Of a DNA stretch of 64,000 nucleotides, positions 35,341-45,355 are shown piece by piece. A program made the position numbers and the translations under genes. How positions within the stretch are numbered: the first letter of the stretch is position 1; each line of letters starts with the position of its first letter. The notes below the pieces were generated by a model, which was not told the origin of the DNA, did no database searches, and saw only the letters and a list, made by a program, of their open reading frames with translations. This DNA is from Paraburkholderia nodosa DSM 21604 (GTDB taxonomy: Bacteria > Pseudomonadota > Gammaproteobacteria > Burkholderiales > Burkholderiaceae): assembly GCF_000519185.1 (NCBI RefSeq), contig NZ_JAFA01000013.1:156134-220133 (forward strand), in the 5' to 3' direction.

Positions 35341-35899
35341 GCGAAAGGGTGTGGAGAAACCTTGGCCGGACAGACGATAGACCGTTCGGGGGGCGATAGT
35401 CCAGCACGAATGAGACCCGGCTCGCAAGCCCCTGCGAAGTGTCCACATCGGCGCTGTCATGCGGCAAGATGACCGCAGCCGGCCCGCAAACGCTGAAAAT
35501 TAGCTCATCCCGTTGATTTTTATACGTTTTTTATCGATATAACATCCTTACAGACCGATGGAGAGGCCGAAGAATGGGCCTTTGCGCCTTCCCGCGGCCT
35601 ACTTCTCCACAAAGTTATCCACAGGCGTCGATATTTTGGTCGTTTCGCGCGGCTTGCAGGCAACCGACAGTTGCTTACGGCCCGGCAACTTGCCGCGTCA
35701 CGCCTACCCGCGCTAGAGTGCCGGGTTCACGAGCGCCTGCGGCGCATCACGCGAAGCGCCGGTTGCTCGCCTACGCAGGTCATTCGTCTGCCGTCCTGTT
35801 TGTCGCTCAGCTCACCTAGAACCGGAGAACCGACCCGATGCCCGCCCTGCCTGTCTGCTTCCCGCATGCAACGTGCGGCGCTTCGCGCGCAAATTGCCG
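35341..35899. other. Intergenic region between xseA and lpxK, with a DnaA box
   Basis: This divergent region of 559 bases contains no supported gene. The part 35500-35560 is A+T-rich. A perfect DnaA box TTATCCACA lies at 35615-35623. In related genomes, as I remember, an exbB/exbD (MotA/TolQ/ExbB) pair often sits here; no remnant of it is seen. Confidence 0.5.
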
Positions 35900-36979
35900 A
35901 TGAGCGGCCCCGTCTCCAGTTTCAAGGAACGCCTCGAAGGGCAGTTTGCGCACGCCTGGCAACGCCGCGGCGCGCTCGCCTGGGCGCTCACGCCGTTCGC
36001 CGCCGTGTTTGCCGCCGTGAGCGGTGCGCGCCGCGCCGCCTTTGCGGCGGGCTGGCTCAAGAGCGTGCGCGTGGGCGTGCCCGTGGTGGTGGTCGGCAAC
36101 GTGACCGTGGGCGGCACGGGCAAGACGCCCACGGTGATCGCGCTCGTCGAGGCGCTGCGCGCCGCGGGCTTCTCGCCGGGCGTGGTCTCGCGCGGATACG
36201 GCGCGAAAATCGCCCGCCCCACACCCGTCACGGCGGATACGCCCGCGCGCCTTTGCGGCGACGAACCCTTGCTGATCGCCCGCCGCACGGGCGTGCCCGT
36301 CTGGGTCTCGCCCGATCGCGTGGCGGCGGCCACGGCGCTGTGCGGCGCCCACAGCGACGTCGACGTGATCGTGAGCGACGACGGCCTGCAGCACTACCGC
36401 CTCGTGCGCGACGTCGAGATCGTGGTGTTCGACCATCGCCTGGGCGGCAATGGCTTTCTGCTGCCGGCGGGCCCGCTGCGCGAGCCGCTCTCGCGCCGGC
36501 GCGACGCCACGCTTGTGAACAATCCGTTCGAGCGCACGCTGCCGGCCTGGCCCAATACCTTCGCGCTCAAGCTCGAACCCGGCGACGCCTGGCATCTCGC
36601 CAATCCGGCGCTGCGCCGTCCGCTCGCGCAGTTTGCCGCGGGCGCGGCCGCACCTGGACAAGGCGCGCTCACGCAGGGATCGCAGGGCGCGCTGCGCATC
36701 GTGGCGGCGGCCGGCATCGGTTCGCCGGAGCGCTTTTTCGCGACGCTGCGCGCGGCCGGCCTCGCGCCGCAAACCCTGCCGCTGCCCGACCACTACGCCT
36801 ACGCAACCAACCCGTTCGCCGACGTCACCGCCGACGCGATCCTGGTCACCGAAAAGGATGCAGTAAAATTGGGGGCCTGGAACGACGCGCGCATCTGGGT
36901 CGTCCCCGTCGAAGCCGCGCTCGATCATCGCCTCATTACCCTGGTTGTGGAGAAACTCCGTGGACGCTCGTCTGCTTGA
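35900..36979 (+). CDS. lpxK: Tetraacyldisaccharide 4'-kinase
   Basis: A 359-residue inner-membrane-associated kinase that phosphorylates the lipid A disaccharide at the 4' position. The P-loop is VVVGNVTVGGTGKTPTV (about residues 67-83 from this start). SRGYGAK, DEPLLIARR, VSDDGLQHYRL and the C-terminal ILVTEKDAVKL are family motifs. ATG 35900 has no strong ribosome site; an in-frame GTG at 35873 is an alternative. The stop lies 20 bases inside the Trm112-like gene. Confidence 0.95.
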   Translation: MSGPVSSFKERLEGQFAHAWQRRGALAWALTPFAAVFAAVSGARRAAFAAGWLKSVRVGVPVVVVGNVTVGGTGKTPTVIALVEALRAAGFSPGVVSRGYGAKIARPTPVTADTPARLCGDEPLLIARRTGVPVWVSPDRVAAATALCGAHSDVDVIVSDDGLQHYRLVRDVEIVVFDHRLGGNGFLLPAGPLREPLSRRRDATLVNNPFERTLPAWPNTFALKLEPGDAWHLANPALRRPLAQFAAGAAAPGQGALTQGSQGALRIVAAAGIGSPERFFATLRAAGLAPQTLPLPDHYAYATNPFADVTADAILVTEKDAVKLGAWNDARIWVVPVEAALDHRLITLVVEKLRGRSSA

Positions 36980-37163
36980 AATCCTGGTCTGCCCGATCTG
37001 CAAGGGCCCGCTTAGCTATGACCGCGCCGCGCAGGAGCTGATCTGCAACGCCGACAAGCTCGCCTACCCGATCCGCGACGGCATTCCGGTCATGCTCGTC
37101 GACGAAGCGCGTCAAACCGTGGAAGGCACGCCGGTCGATCCGCACGGGCCGGGCGCCGCGTAA
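36960..37163 (+). CDS. Trm112-family zinc-ribbon protein (YcaR-like)
   Basis: A 67-residue protein, DARLLEILVCPICKGPL followed by ELICNADKLAYPIRDGIPVML. The CPIC knuckle and a single later Cys form the reduced zinc-ribbon-like signature of the family. GTG 36960 has GGAG (36949-36952) 7 bases upstream and overlaps lpxK by 20 bases; an upstream TTG (36945) is unlikely. Position between lpxK and kdsB is the standard arrangement. Confidence 0.92.
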   Translation: MDARLLEILVCPICKGPLSYDRAAQELICNADKLAYPIRDGIPVMLVDEARQTVEGTPVDPHGPGAA

Positions 37164-37338
37164 GGCGCACGGGCGACGCAGCGCGCGCCGATCGCCCCCG
37201 CTTGCGCCGCTCGCCCTGCTTGCCTCGCCTTGCCGGCTCGAAGCCGGGTTACGCGCGCCGCCCCCGGCGCGCTGCCGTCTCCCAAAGCGGTTTCCCGAAC
37301 CGGTTTCCCCAATCCCGTTTCCTGTGCTCCAACTGGCC

Positions 37339-38142
37339 ATGACCGCTCCCGTGCAACCCTTCATCGCCGTCGTCCCGGCGCGTCTCGCGTCCACGCGGCT
37401 GCCCAACAAACCGCTCGCCGACATCGGCGGCAAGCCCATGGTGGTGCGCGTGGCCGAGCGCGCGCGCGATTCGGGCGCGCAGAAGGTGCTGATCGCCTCG
37501 GACGCCCAGAGCGTGCTCGACGCCGCCCGCGCCAACGGTTTCGAGGCCGTGCTCACGCGCGCCGATCACCCGTCGGGCACCGACCGCCTCGCCGAGGTCG
37601 CCGAGCACTATGGCTGGAGCGACGAGACGATCGTGGTCAACGTGCAGGGCGACGAGCCGCTGATCGACCCCGCGCTCGTGTGCGACGTTGCGTCGCACCT
37701 CGCCGCGCACCCCGAATGCGCGATCGCCACGGCCGCGCATCCGATCACGGCGCCCGAGGAAATCTTCAGCCCGAACGTCGTGAAGGTCGTGCTGGACGCA
37801 CGCGGCGTTGCGCTCTACTTCTCGCGCGCGCCGATTCCCTGGGCCCGCGACGCCTGGCAGCCGCACTGGTCGCCGGCGCGCCTCGATCTCGGCGCAATGC
37901 CCGCCCCGCCGGCTCCCGCGATCGTTTATCGCCACATCGGCCTGTACGCGTACCGCGCGAAATTCCTGCGCAGCTACCCCTCGCTCGCGCATTCGCCGAT
38001 CGAGCAGGTCGAGGCGCTGGAGCAGCTTCGCGCGATGTGGCACGGCGAGCGCATCGCGGTGCTGGTCACGGCGCAGGCACCCGCGCCGGGCGTCGATACC
38101 CCCGCCGACCTCGCCCGTGTGCAGGCGTTATACCGGCCTTAA
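37339..38142 (+). CDS. kdsB: 3-deoxy-manno-octulosonate cytidylyltransferase
   Basis: A 267-residue enzyme that activates KDO as CMP-KDO for LPS core synthesis. Motifs are FIAVVPARLASTRLPNKPL (nucleotide-binding), NVQGDEPLIDP, YFSRAPIPWAR and RHIGLYAYR. ATG 37339 was chosen; a GTG 15 bases upstream is in frame. It follows lpxK and Trm112 and precedes adk, so this is a LPS-core cluster. Confidence 0.97.
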   Translation: MTAPVQPFIAVVPARLASTRLPNKPLADIGGKPMVVRVAERARDSGAQKVLIASDAQSVLDAARANGFEAVLTRADHPSGTDRLAEVAEHYGWSDETIVVNVQGDEPLIDPALVCDVASHLAAHPECAIATAAHPITAPEEIFSPNVVKVVLDARGVALYFSRAPIPWARDAWQPHWSPARLDLGAMPAPPAPAIVYRHIGLYAYRAKFLRSYPSLAHSPIEQVEALEQLRAMWHGERIAVLVTAQAPAPGVDTPADLARVQALYRP

Positions 38143-38442
38143 TTCCGTCCGTGGGGCAAAAATCCCATGGCATAATCAATTGTTTGCGCGAGCCGTCTAA
38201 AGCCTTTGTGCGTCGGGGTTTCCCCGCTTTTCGGCACCGTCTTGCAGCGCCGCCCCGTGTCCAGTGCAAGTCATGAACACCGGGCGAAAGCCGCGCCGGA
38301 CGTGCCGTTGCCCCCGCCAGCACTGCCTCGATAGCCGTGAGCGAACGGGCGAGGAGACGCACGACGCTGACGATGCCGCCCCACCGCGCGTGCGGGGCAG
38401 CCGCCGCGCCGCAAGAATTCACACAGATCGGAGATTGTTCAC
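38143..38442 (+). other. Intergenic region before adk
   Basis: These 300 bases contain no gene. They presumably carry the adk promoter; no clear consensus boxes, terminator or known RNA motif was recognised. Confidence 0.5.
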
Positions 38443-39105
38443 ATGCGTTTGATCCTGTTGGGCGCCCCGGGCGCGGGCAAGGGAACCCAGGCAAGCTTCA
38501 TCAAGGAAAAGTTCGGCATTCCGCAAATCTCGACGGGCGACATGCTGCGCGCGGCCGTCAAGGCCGGTACGCCGCTTGGCCTCGAAGCGAAGCGATTCAT
38601 GGACGCCGGCGAGCTCGTGACCGACGAGCTCATCATCAATCTCGTGAAGGAGCGCCTTCAGGAGCCCGACTGCCAGAACGGCTACCTGTTCGACGGCTTC
38701 CCGCGCACGCTGCCGCAAGCCGAAGCGATGAAGCAGGCGGGCGTCGCGATCGATTACGTGCTCGAGATCGACGTGCCGTTCGACGAGATCATCACGCGCA
38801 TGAGCGGCCGCCGCATGCACCCGGCTTCGGGCCGCACGTATCACGTCAAGTTCAATCCGCCGAAAGTGGATATGACGGACGACGTGACGGGCGAACCGCT
38901 CGTCCAGCGCGACGACGACAAGGAAGAAACGGTGCGCAAGCGTCTCGACGTGTACGTCGCCCAGACCAAGCCGCTCATCGCCTACTACAGCGACTGGGCG
39001 AAGCGCGGTGAGGAAAACGGCCTGAAGCCGCCGCAGTATCGCGCCATCTCGGGCCTCGGCAGCGTCGACGAAATTCGCGAACGCGCATTCGAAGCGCTCA
39101 AGTAA
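38443..39105 (+). CDS. adk: Adenylate kinase
   Basis: A 220-residue enzyme converting ATP and AMP to two ADP. P-loop GAPGAGKGTQ (residues 7-16), AMP-binding QISTGDMLR, DGFPRTLPQA and the long LID domain (RMHPASGRTYHVKFNPP, then D-D-K-E-E-T-V-x-K-R-L) are all present. The LID lacks the four zinc Cys, as usual for Gram-negative enzymes. Confidence 0.98.
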   Translation: MRLILLGAPGAGKGTQASFIKEKFGIPQISTGDMLRAAVKAGTPLGLEAKRFMDAGELVTDELIINLVKERLQEPDCQNGYLFDGFPRTLPQAEAMKQAGVAIDYVLEIDVPFDEIITRMSGRRMHPASGRTYHVKFNPPKVDMTDDVTGEPLVQRDDDKEETVRKRLDVYVAQTKPLIAYYSDWAKRGEENGLKPPQYRAISGLGSVDEIRERAFEALK

Positions 39106-39173
39106 GCGGGTCAAAGTCCGCGAGTCAAAGTCAGACTCGAAGCCGGTTTCGGCACACTGGCTGGTTTGCCTGC

Positions 39174-39239
39174 GGGCCGGCTGGCGCCGCACTCCCGAGG
39201 GGTTTCGGGACGCGACGCCAGCCGGCCCGTTTTGTTTTT
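39174..39239 (+). terminator. Large intrinsic terminator after adk
   Basis: A 13-bp perfect stem, GGGCCGGCTGGCG (39174-39186) with CGCCAGCCGGCCC (39216-39228), contains a smaller inner hairpin (TCCCGA/TCGGGA). It is followed by GTTTTGTTTTT. Confidence 0.85.
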
Positions 39240-39304
39240 GGTGAGTCTCGCGCGCATTTGCCCTCCGCGCGAGACAGCATGGCCACAACGACAGGAGACG
39301 AAAG

Positions 39305-40063
<759 letters not shown>

Positions 40064-40084
40064 CGGCGCGCCCTCCCCCGCGCG

Positions 40085-40120
40085 AAAAAAAGCCCGCGAC
40101 GAAAATCGCGGGCTTTTTTC
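40085..40120. terminator. Bidirectional terminator between the SDR and SirB1-type genes
   Basis: The stem AGCCCGCGA / TCGCGGGCT is flanked by A-run on the left and T-run on the right, serving both convergent genes. Confidence 0.9.
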
Positions 40121-40139
40121 TGCGGCTTGGCCGCGGGCT

Positions 40140-40979
40140 TCAGTCGTTATCGAGCGTGCGCTGGCGCAGCTCATGCAGCTGCGACTCGACGACGGTCGCG
40201 TCTTCCGCGTCGGGGCGCTCGTCGAGATAGTGTTCGAGGTCTTCGAGCGCCGGACGCAGATAGTCGAGCCGCGCATAAGCGAAGCCGCGGTCGCGCACTT
40301 CCTCGATGTTCTCCGGCAGCAGGATCACGAGCCGCTGCTGGATGGCCAGCAGGCGCTGCCAGCGCTCGGTCTGCAGATAGACCGACTTCAGGTTGCGCAG
40401 CATGCGCGCGACGATCTCGCGCCGTGTGGCCGGCTCGAGCAGCATGCGCAGCGCGCGCGCCACGGAATCGCCGGCGTTGGCCACGAACGGTTCGAGCATC
40501 TCCACCATGTCGGACTCGGTGAGCGTGCGGCCCGTGGTGGGATCGAGCATCTCGTCGCCTTCGGGCAGCGCCACGCGCAGCAGAAAATGCCCCGGAAACG
40601 ACACGCCTTTCACCGGCAGGCCGAGCTGGGTCGCCATTTCCAGATAGAGCACCGCGAGCGAAATGGGGATACCGCGCCGGCGTTTGAGCACGGCGTTCAG
40701 GTGGCTGTTTTCGGGGTCGAGAAAGTCGTTGAGGTTGGCCGCGAAGCCCATCTCACGAAAAAAGCAGCGGTTGAGCACAGCAACCTGCTGGCGCACGTCC
40801 GCCCCTTCGGGCATGCGGCGGCGCACACGCAGCGCGAGTTCGTCGATCTCGGCCAGCGTGCCTTGCAGATCGAGATCGGGATAGGCGTCCTGCGCGATCG
40901 CCAGCGCCGCCTCGGTGAGCGGCAGGCTCTCGTCGTCGGCAACGAGCGCGCTGAAATAGTCCAGAACCCGCGTAGTCAT
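40140..40979 (-). CDS. SirB1 family protein (transglutaminase-like and TPR region)
   Basis: A 279-residue protein of unknown biochemical role. The SirB1 core includes LNDFLDPENSHLNAVLKRRRGIPISLAVLYLEMATQLGLPV (in parts) and FPGHFLLRV. The C-terminal part (ARMLRNLKSVYLQTERWQRLLAI and after) has TPR-like helices. ATG 40979 lies 5 bases after the murJ stop, so it is in the murJ operon. Ribosome site is weak. Confidence 0.88.
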   Translation of the reverse strand: MTTRVLDYFSALVADDESLPLTEAALAIAQDAYPDLDLQGTLAEIDELALRVRRRMPEGADVRQQVAVLNRCFFREMGFAANLNDFLDPENSHLNAVLKRRRGIPISLAVLYLEMATQLGLPVKGVSFPGHFLLRVALPEGDEMLDPTTGRTLTESDMVEMLEPFVANAGDSVARALRMLLEPATRREIVARMLRNLKSVYLQTERWQRLLAIQQRLVILLPENIEEVRDRGFAYARLDYLRPALEDLEHYLDERPDAEDATVVESQLHELRQRTLDND

Positions 40980-40984
40980 CGTGG

Positions 40985-42535
40985 TCACTTCGCCCGCCTC
41001 TTGAAGTACGCGTATTTGAAGCCCATCAACCAAAGCATACCGAAATATAGCGCCGCGAACAGGACGAGGCACGCACCGAGCAAGGCGATGCGCGCGAGCG
41101 GTTCATGACGCAGCGCGATCCAGTCGTAGCTGGTGGCGCACCAGTGCATCGCCCCGGCCAGCACGAGACATGCCCCGAGCAACTGCACGAAGAACGTCGT
41201 CCAGCCGGAGGACGGCATATAGATGCCGCGGCGGCGCAGCCCGATGAACAGCAGTAGCGCGTTCATGCAGGCGCCGAGGCCGACCGAGAGCGTCAAGCCC
41301 GCGTGCGAGAAGATCGGCACGAAGATGTAGTTGCTGATCTGCGTGGCGATGAGCACGCCCACACCGATCTTGACCGGCGTTTTGATGTCCTGGCGCGCGT
41401 AGAAGCCGGGCGCGAGGATCTTGATGAGGATGAGGCCGACGAGCCCCACGCCGTAGGCCGCCAGCGCGCGGGCCGTCATGATGACGGACGTGGCGTCGAA
41501 CTTGCCGTAGTGAAAGAGCGTGGCCGTGAGCGGCTCGGCGAAGAAAAAGAGCGCGACGGCCGAAGGCGCGGCAAGCAGGAACGTCACGCGCAGGCCCCAG
41601 TCGAGCAACGCCGAGTACTCGTGCGGATCGGCATCGACGTGCGCCTTCGAGAGACTGGGCAGCAGAATCGTGCCGAGCGCTACGCCGAGCAGCGCCGTCG
41701 GGAACTCCATCAGGCGGTCGGCGTAGTTGATCCACGACACCGCTCCGGGCCCGAGACGCGAGGCGATATTGGTGTTGATGATGAGGCTGATCTGCGCGAC
41801 CGAGACGGCGAACATGGCGGGCACCATCTTCGCGAGCACACGCTTCACGCCCCGGTGCGCGAGCGCCTTGAGCGGGTTCAGGCCGATGCGCGGCATCATG
41901 TCGATGCGCTTCAAGCCCGGCAACTGCACGATGAACTGCAGCACGCCGCCCACGATCACGGCCCACGCGAGCGCGTAGACGGGCTGCTTCATGTGCGGCG
42001 CGAAGGCCACGGCCGCCGTGATGAACGAGACATTGAGCAGCACCGGCGCGAACGCGGGCAGCGAGAACTGCTTGTACGTGTTGAGCACGCCGGACGCGAG
42101 CGACGTCAGCGAGATGAACACGATATAGGGGAACATGATGCGCGTCATCGTGACGGCGAGCGGAAACGCTTGCCCGTCGCTCTTCAAGCCCGAAGCGACC
42201 ACGATCACGACGAACGACGCGCCGAAAATGCCAAGCAGCGAGAGGATCGCGAGCACCCAGGCGAGCACGGTCGACGTAGCGTCGACGAGCGCGCGCGTGG
42301 CGTCGTGGCCCTTCTGGTTCTTGAACTCCGCGAGAATCGGCACGAACGCCTGCGAAAAGGCGCCTTCCGCCGAGATGCGGCGCAGCAGGTTGGGAATACG
42401 AAACGCGACGTAGAAAGCGTCGGTGTACTGGCTCGCACCAAAGGCGCGCGCAATCAGCGTTTCTCGGGCCAGACCGGTCACGCGCGACAGCAGCGTGAAG
42501 CCGCTGACTGTCAGCAGGGCTCGGAATAGATTCAT
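40985..42535 (-). CDS. murJ: Lipid II flippase MurJ
   Basis: A 516-residue inner-membrane protein that flips lipid II during peptidoglycan synthesis. About 14 hydrophobic segments are visible. Family features: MNLFRALLTVSGFTLLSRVTGLARE at the start (in parts), RIPNLLRRISAEGAFSQAFVP, and NTNIASRLGPGAVSWINYADRLMEFP (in parts). ATG 42535 gives the standard N-terminus; longer frame rejected. It is divergent from rpsT, a gene order common in beta-proteobacteria. Confidence 0.97.
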   Translation of the reverse strand: MNLFRALLTVSGFTLLSRVTGLARETLIARAFGASQYTDAFYVAFRIPNLLRRISAEGAFSQAFVPILAEFKNQKGHDATRALVDATSTVLAWVLAILSLLGIFGASFVVIVVASGLKSDGQAFPLAVTMTRIMFPYIVFISLTSLASGVLNTYKQFSLPAFAPVLLNVSFITAAVAFAPHMKQPVYALAWAVIVGGVLQFIVQLPGLKRIDMMPRIGLNPLKALAHRGVKRVLAKMVPAMFAVSVAQISLIINTNIASRLGPGAVSWINYADRLMEFPTALLGVALGTILLPSLSKAHVDADPHEYSALLDWGLRVTFLLAAPSAVALFFFAEPLTATLFHYGKFDATSVIMTARALAAYGVGLVGLILIKILAPGFYARQDIKTPVKIGVGVLIATQISNYIFVPIFSHAGLTLSVGLGACMNALLLFIGLRRRGIYMPSSGWTTFFVQLLGACLVLAGAMHWCATSYDWIALRHEPLARIALLGACLVLFAALYFGMLWLMGFKYAYFKRRAK

Positions 42536-42958
42536 GGGGCGGTAATTATACGGGCGTCGTCCGCTCCATCGCGGATACGGAGCGCAAAGATCGGCGCAAA
42601 ACCCTGCGCGACGGCGCCGGCGAACGGGAGGCAAAGACAAAGCGCGCTGATTGTGACCGTGTGGCGTGAAAGGCGTTCACCTCCGGCAGCGCTTGTCTTC
42701 GCTAATGCGTCGTGATTGCCACCCGCATGGTTCTGTTGCTATAATCTTCGATTCGAGTTCTCTCAGGGGGCTCGAAACGCGTCTTGGAAAGGGGGCAGGA
42801 AAGAGGTAGAAACCCGCTCTGGCACAAAAGGCGCGGCTGGTTGAGCAAAAACGCAGCCGGCAAATACCGTTTTGAACGTCTCAGGCAACGCTGCCGGTCG
42901 TTCAAATCCAGGCAAAGAGCGCTGGTCGCACCACGCTCCGCAATCACAAGGAATCGCA
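42536..42958. other. Divergent region between murJ and rpsT
   Basis: No gene is present in these 423 bases. A good sigma-70 promoter for rpsT lies at 42716-42745, giving a leader of about 200 nt; its part from 42760 to 42950 is not recognised as any known RNA family. Confidence 0.55.
42716..42745 (+). promoter_or_regulatory. Promoter of rpsT
   Basis: TTGCCA (42716-42721) and a perfect TATAAT (42740-42745), spaced 18 bp, face rpsT. Confidence 0.6.
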
Positions 42959-43231
42959 ATGGCAAACTCCGCACAAGCACGCAAGCGCGCCCGTCAGGCC
43001 ACGAAGGCAAACTCGCACAACTCGGCACTGCGCTCGAAGTTCCGCACCGCCATCAAGGCTGTTCGCAAGGCAATTGACGCCGGCGACCAGGCAAAGGCTG
43101 CTGAAGTTCTGAAGGCATCGGGCAAGACGCTCGACATCATCGCCGACAAGAAAATCGTTCACAAGAACAAGGCCGCTCGTCATAAGAGCCGCCTGGCTGC
43201 TGCCGTCAAGGCAATGCAAGCCGCGCAGTAA
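42959..43231 (+). CDS. rpsT: Small ribosomal subunit protein bS20
   Basis: A 90-residue, strongly basic primary 16S rRNA-binding protein. It starts MANSAQARKRARQATKANSH and ends in an Ala-rich helix (AAAVKAMQAAQ). AAGGAA precedes ATG 42959. The longer open frame upstream is non-homologous leader. Confidence 0.98.
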   Translation: MANSAQARKRARQATKANSHNSALRSKFRTAIKAVRKAIDAGDQAKAAEVLKASGKTLDIIADKKIVHKNKAARHKSRLAAAVKAMQAAQ

Positions 43232-43284
43232 AGAGATTCGGCTTGCCGGCTACAACTGGCAGCCCGCCCTCTTTTCGCTGCACC

Positions 43285-43315
43285 ACAAAAAACCCGCTTC
43301 GGCGGGTTTTTTTGT
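43285..43315 (+). terminator. Terminator of rpsT
   Basis: AACCCGC-TTC-GGCGGGTT with flanking A-run and seven T. Confidence 0.88.
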
Positions 43316-43326
43316 TTCTGCCGGGC

Positions 43327-43351
43327 GCAAAAAAACCCGCCGAAGCGGGTC
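43327..43351 (-). terminator. Terminator of the DUF3579 gene
   Basis: On the minus strand ACCCGCTTCGGCGGGT runs into seven T. It is an inverted copy of the rpsT terminator 20 bases away, so each convergent gene has its own. Confidence 0.8.
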
Positions 43352-43374
43352 CGTTCGTTGCCGTCGCCGCGCCG

Positions 43375-43722
43375 TCAGCGCACGTTGGCTTGCTGCGTGG
43401 CGTGATCGTGAGGCAGTTCGCACGCTTCGGTCACGAGGAGGTCGTTGTCCTTCGCGAAGTTCATCACAAAATTGAAGGCCATCGGTTCGACGTCCTTCAG
43501 GCGCGAATCCAGCACGACGACCTTGAGGTCGCCGATCATCGTCGGGCGCACGTAGAGCGAGTAGCGCAAATAGGCGTTCGGGCCGCGCGCGTTGGCCGAC
43601 GCTTTCGGACCAAAGCTCGACATCACCCCGGCGAGGCGCTCCGACCAGTCGCTCGGACGAAACTTCTTCCCCGCGCTGGTGATGCCTTGAATGAAGTATT
43701 CGGTTGGAGCTTCGTCGGCCAT
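43375..43722 (-). CDS. DUF3579 family protein
   Basis: A 115-residue conserved protein of unknown function: YFIQGITSAGKKFRPSDWSERLAGV (in parts) and AYLRYSLYVRPTMIGDLKVVVLD. Restricted, as far as I know, to beta-proteobacteria, where it sits between rpsT and argF as here. ATG 43722 starts the conserved region; the upstream frame is non-homologous. Confidence 0.88.
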   Translation of the reverse strand: MADEAPTEYFIQGITSAGKKFRPSDWSERLAGVMSSFGPKASANARGPNAYLRYSLYVRPTMIGDLKVVVLDSRLKDVEPMAFNFVMNFAKDNDLLVTEACELPHDHATQQANVR

Positions 43723-44347
43723 GCAGGAGTACCTGTGTGTGTAGCTGCTGGGTGCGTTTGCAGCGTGTAACGGCGGCACGAGCGCTGCGCCCGCGCGGGT
43801 ACCGCGGAACGCCGGCCGCGGGGATCGCCCGCCGCCACACGCATGGACAGTCCGATGGATAGGGAACGGCTGCCGCGCACCCCGCCTGGCGTGAAGTCTC
43901 GAAATTCGCCGCCGACGCGTGTCACAAGCAGGTCTCGCAACGGGATCGACAGGACGATTTCGCGGCGCACTGCCAGTCAGCGCACAGGCCGCTCCCGCGG
44001 GCTTGCCTGGCGCGGCCGCGAGGTGTTGCCACCTTGCCGTCACACACGTTCAGGGCCCGTTTGTCGTGCCTAAGAAATCTCTGGGATTATAGCGCACTGA
44101 CCGTTTTGACGCAGTGCACACAAGGCACTTGAAAGGCTGGATCCGGGCCCGCGCAATGCCCGCGAAACAGTCCCGAAAGCCGTCGCGAAAGCGCCGCCCA
44201 CCGTGCGCCTGGGCACCCTGCCTAAATTTTGGGCAACTCGTCAAAATGCGCAAAATCCTTTATGCTGCTTTGACTTACCACCAACCGCAGCGGCGTCGCC
44301 GGCCCAATCCTGCAGTTCGAGGCCGGATCTGGCGCCGTTTTCGTTTC
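43723..44347. other. Divergent region between DUF3579 and argF
   Basis: The 625 bases hold no supported gene. TATAAT on the minus strand (44086-44091) fits a promoter toward DUF3579. An A+T-richer stretch with TATGCT near 44261 may serve argF. No known RNA motif was found. Confidence 0.5.
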
Positions 44348-45277
44348 ATGACCTCCCGTACCATACGCCATTACCTGCAGTTCAAGGATTTCTCCCTTGA
44401 CGAATATGAATATGTGCTGGAGCGCGCGCGCATCCTGAAGCGCAAGTTCAAGAACTACGAGACCTATCACCCGCTGCACGACCGCACGCTGGCGATGATC
44501 TTCGAGAAGAGCTCCACCCGCACGCGCCTCTCGTTCGAAGCGGGTATCTTCCAGCTAGGCGGCCACGCCGTGTTCATGAACACGCGCGACACGCAGCTCG
44601 GGCGCGGCGAGCCGATCGAAGATTCGGCGCAGGTCATCTCGCGCATGGTCGACATCATCATGATCCGCACGTTCGGCCAGGACATCCTGCAGCGCTTCGC
44701 CGAAAGCTCGCGCGTGCCGGTCATCAACGGTCTCACGAACGAGTACCACCCCTGCCAGGTGCTGGCCGACATCTTCACGTACTACGAGCACCGCGGTCCG
44801 ATCCGCGGCAAGACCGTGGCGTGGGTCGGCGACGCCAACAACATGCTCTACACGTGGATCGAAGCCGCGCAGATCCTCGGCTTCAAGCTGCGCATCTCCA
44901 CGCCGCCGGGTTATCCGCTCGATCCCGCGCTGGTCGCGGCGGAAAGCAAGCCGTTCTACGAAGTCTTCGAGGACCCGCACGACGCCTGCGACGGCGCCGA
45001 CCTCGTCACGACCGACGTCTGGACCAGCATGGGCTTCGAGGCCGAAAACGAAGCGCGCAAGCAGGCCTTCGCCGACTGGTGCGTGGACGCGCCGATGATG
45101 GCCCGCGCCAACGCCGATGTGCTTTTCATGCACTGCCTGCCCGCGCACCGCGGCGAGGAAGTCAGCGCCGAGGTGATCGACGGCCCGCAGAGCGTGGTCT
45201 GGGACGAGGCGGAAAACCGCTTGCACGTGCAGAAGGCGCTCATGGAGTTCCTGCTGCTCGGCCGCCTGAACCACTGA
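44348..45277 (+). CDS. argF: Ornithine carbamoyltransferase
   Basis: A 309-residue enzyme of arginine biosynthesis, forming citrulline from ornithine and carbamoyl phosphate. Motifs: carbamoyl-phosphate site EKSSTRTRLSFE, HPCQVLAD, ornithine-side DVWTSMGFE and HCLPAHRGEEV. ATG 44348 gives the normal N-terminus (RHYLQFKDFSLDE). It is a single gene with its own terminator. Confidence 0.97.
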   Translation: MTSRTIRHYLQFKDFSLDEYEYVLERARILKRKFKNYETYHPLHDRTLAMIFEKSSTRTRLSFEAGIFQLGGHAVFMNTRDTQLGRGEPIEDSAQVISRMVDIIMIRTFGQDILQRFAESSRVPVINGLTNEYHPCQVLADIFTYYEHRGPIRGKTVAWVGDANNMLYTWIEAAQILGFKLRISTPPGYPLDPALVAAESKPFYEVFEDPHDACDGADLVTTDVWTSMGFEAENEARKQAFADWCVDAPMMARANADVLFMHCLPAHRGEEVSAEVIDGPQSVVWDEAENRLHVQKALMEFLLLGRLNH

Positions 45278-45300
45278 GCCTGGCGTACGCCATCATGAAG

Positions 45301-45327
45301 AAAGCCGACCCGAAGGTCGGCTTTTTT
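45301..45327 (+). terminator. Terminator of argF
   Basis: AAAGCCGACC-CGAA-GGTCGGCTTTTTT with a clear T-run. Confidence 0.9.
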
Positions 45328-45355
45328 GTGCCCGCTGCGGCGCGTGGCTCGCGCG

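Noticed and set aside
35615..35623. Replication origin at the DnaA box
   Set aside because: Only one box is present, with no dnaA, parAB or box cluster nearby.
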